Positions 61,817-64,000 of a stretch of 64,000 nucleotides of DNA are shown here, piece by piece. The stretch's first letter is position 1. Each line of letters opens with the position of its first letter. The position numbers and the translations under genes were made by a program. The DNA is from Neodiprion pinetum (lineage: Eukaryota > Arthropoda > Insecta > Hymenoptera > Diprionidae), in the NCBI RefSeq assembly GCF_021155775.2, contig NC_060238.1, positions 3,396,001 to 3,460,000 on the forward strand, read 5' to 3'. The notes under the pieces were generated by a model, which was not told where the DNA came from, did no database searches, and saw only the letters and a program-made list of their open reading frames with translations.

Positions 61817-64000
61817 TTTGTCCCAAAGATTCGAAAGATTAACAAGAGATTCAGTACCTTTCGAGTACAATAAAAAAATTACTGGTCTTTTATAGTACTG
61901 ATAACCACACGAAATTCTTCACAAGTTCTTGAAAATGTTATAGAGATCTGAGAAATTGTTAAAAAATTGTACCAATAGATGCAAAGTATTTTGAATGTAA
62001 TGACTTTTAAGATATTGTGAAATACGAATATTGAAATTACGTATAATAATTATTTATAAGATACTGTAATTAAAATCGTGCATCCACTTGATGTCGAAAA
62101 GCTAATTTTCACCTTTACCGACCGAATGACGCTTCGCGCTTTTTACCCCAGTAATTCTGCGAAATTCTACTCAGGGTATCAACCCTCTGTAGCAATCGCA
62201 CCCTAACTTATCATGTTCAGGGTACTGGAACACCAGGTATAAAATCCTCGAGGTGCCATCTTTGAAGCGATGTACTGAAGCCTCATTTTTTATCACACAA
62301 GACTTGATCTGTTCGGTGAACTTCTTTACCGACTAGAAACTTGGCAAGTTTATAAAAATTCTCGGTTTAAATAAACGTCAACTAGAATTTTTCACATCGA
62401 ATTTTAAATCGACTCTAGTAAATATTCTCTATAAGCTTACTGAGGATTCTCCAAAAAGTTTCCGTTCCATTAAATCGTTCTAAGAGACAAACTTTTCAGT
62501 ATAATTTGTAACAGAATTTTTTACAGAGTGCAGTTTTGATTCATTTTTCAAAGGTGAATCGAATCGTAGCAGTAATATGTTCGCACAGGTCACCAGAAGA
62601 TATTATTTCCAATTTGCCATAAAATAATGAGCTTCGTATATAAAAAAATTTCATAAATTTTCTGAATAAAGAATAAAAGAAGAGGTAAAGGGAATTCGAA
62701 TAAAGAAGCGAATTGGCTTCATTTCCGTTTTTATCAATACCACTGCGAGGTCTGAAAACCGGATATACATATTCCAAATCAAAACGGCAAATGTCTTCAA
62801 TGACCAGACCAGTACGACGTCTGTTATTGGATCTACAGTCGAATTTCGGAAATTAGATTTTGCCCGCTATTCGATGCTTTGATCGCCGTTCCTCCCTTCT
62901 CCTCCAACCTTTTCGGCCCATATTCTTTCTTATTTCACCTAGTGGACAGAGCAAGATGACTTCTTTGACGAGCTTTCATCGACTGGCCTTTCTTCCTATG
63001 GACATGAAATAAAACCTCCCGAGCCAAAAAGGGAGATTATAATTTTATTTGTATGAATAAAATACGAAGTACGGATGCTGAACCGATGAAGAAGCGAAGG
63101 AAATTGAGTACAAAGAATGAGAAGGAATTATACTTCAAAGGCATCGTTCGCTCCGAAATTTGGTAACATTGTAGGTATATTCGTTTCAAATCTCACGATT
63201 CATTTGAAAGGTCGAGAATATTATACTTTTTACGGTGGGGAAAATTTCTGCCGTCTTGAAATTCTTTCCGATTTTCATTGACTTTGTCTCCTTCCACTTA
63301 TGCCAACATAATCGTCGATATATAAAAGGTGTTAGATTCTTCTTCGGGCTGAGTAGTAGGTGAGTACCTCTACCGGTATTCTTCAACGACTTCGGTATAA
63401 ATTGATAAAACCACTTCCTTCCCTTTTGTTTTTTAAAAAGAAACGGTGACTCAAGTGGCGCAGCTCAGAAATGGATTGAATTTTAGCCAAAGTGGTGAAT
63501 CGCGAAATTATCAAACTTGAGAGTTGAAAGAATTCGTTGTTTGATATTTGAACGAAACAGCATTAAGCTCGACGTGGAACAAAGTTACAAGATCCCTTAT
63601 TGTCAACGCCTGTAGCAGCATCATGAGGATCATAAGGATCATTGAAGATTCGGGAATTCCTCTAGGACATTAAATTGTGTTCGGAAGATTCTGATTAGAA
63701 AAAGTTATCAGGATTTAACTTAGAGGCTTTACCCAAGATTCAAATTCGCATTTGTTACAAATTTTTCGAGCGACAGGAAATAGGAGTAGAAAAAAGTTAA
63801 AGAACGAACCATCCTACCGAACACGCTTTAAACGTTCCGTAATAAGATTGACGTTTGCTTTGCAAAAGTCGTTTAAAAATTCTTTAAGAATCGAAACGAT
63901 TTGACTGCAGCATCTGGAAGGCTTTCGGTAAGGTACTCGATAAGTCCTAACTGACAGTAAGGGACGTCGGTCCTTAACTCCGGCGTCTTTTCCCTGGCCG
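61817..64000. other. 3' flank, no gene supported
   Basis: AT-rich with short frames only. A TATAAAAG box lies at 63321-63328, with a GTGAGT donor-like site at 63360-63365. The window ends at a GC-richer point that may begin another feature. Confidence 0.4.

Overview
The window looks like a stretch of insect nuclear genome. It is AT-rich and gene-poor, genes have spliceosomal introns with GT..AG borders, CpG is not depleted, and there are many simple repeats and short non-autonomous DNA transposons. I suspect a hymenopteran (sawfly- or wasp-like) from the CpG-rich, AT-rich texture and the TRNT1-type protein, but the sequence here does not prove that. Nothing looks bacterial or viral, and there is no CRISPR array or operon.

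Genes. The one certain gene is the CCA-adding tRNA nucleotidyltransferase (TRNT1 type) on the plus strand near the right end. Its main exon, 60356-61690, carries the whole catalytic protein. A 5' exon at 59434-59553 joins it in frame and adds an Arg/Ser-rich leader that looks mitochondrial, while the ATG at 60398 would give a cytosolic/nuclear form. A second gene that I believe is real lies at 1584-2761 on the plus strand. It has two exons: a linker-histone-like winged-helix region and then a very basic Pro/Lys/Arg-rich tail. Two weaker multi-exon candidates lie in a GC-richer island at 51.4-55 kb: cysteine-rich, secreted-looking exons on plus (53883-54850) and a phase-consistent exon chain on minus (52218-52799).

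Repeats dominate the rest. A MITE family of about 400-430 bp with CACTGAGA-type ends occurs at least seven times (11.8, 14.4, 31.7, 34.4, 41.6, 44.0 and 58.7 kb), plus one solo end at 20.55 kb. A 416 bp element with TTAA + CCCTTTGAGT ends, the hallmark of piggyBac, contains one broken copy of that MITE. Two families of long palindromic fold-back elements are present (45.7/48.6 kb and 13.0/19.1/32.8 kb). So are several single inverted-repeat elements (5.76, 7.6-8.2, 16.3 and 21.7-22.85 kb), a dispersed 155 bp repeat (24.9 and 56.7 kb), a roughly 180-205 bp tandem array at 38.5-39.06 kb, and many microsatellites.

The remaining sequence is intergenic or intronic and I could not support a gene in it. 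Without transcripts or homology searches, short exons of larger genes could be missed, mainly in the GC-richer islands near 5.0-5.4, 6.0-8.8, 22.9-24.7, 36-38.4, 40.4-41.4, 50.4-55.9 and 57.4-57.8 kb.
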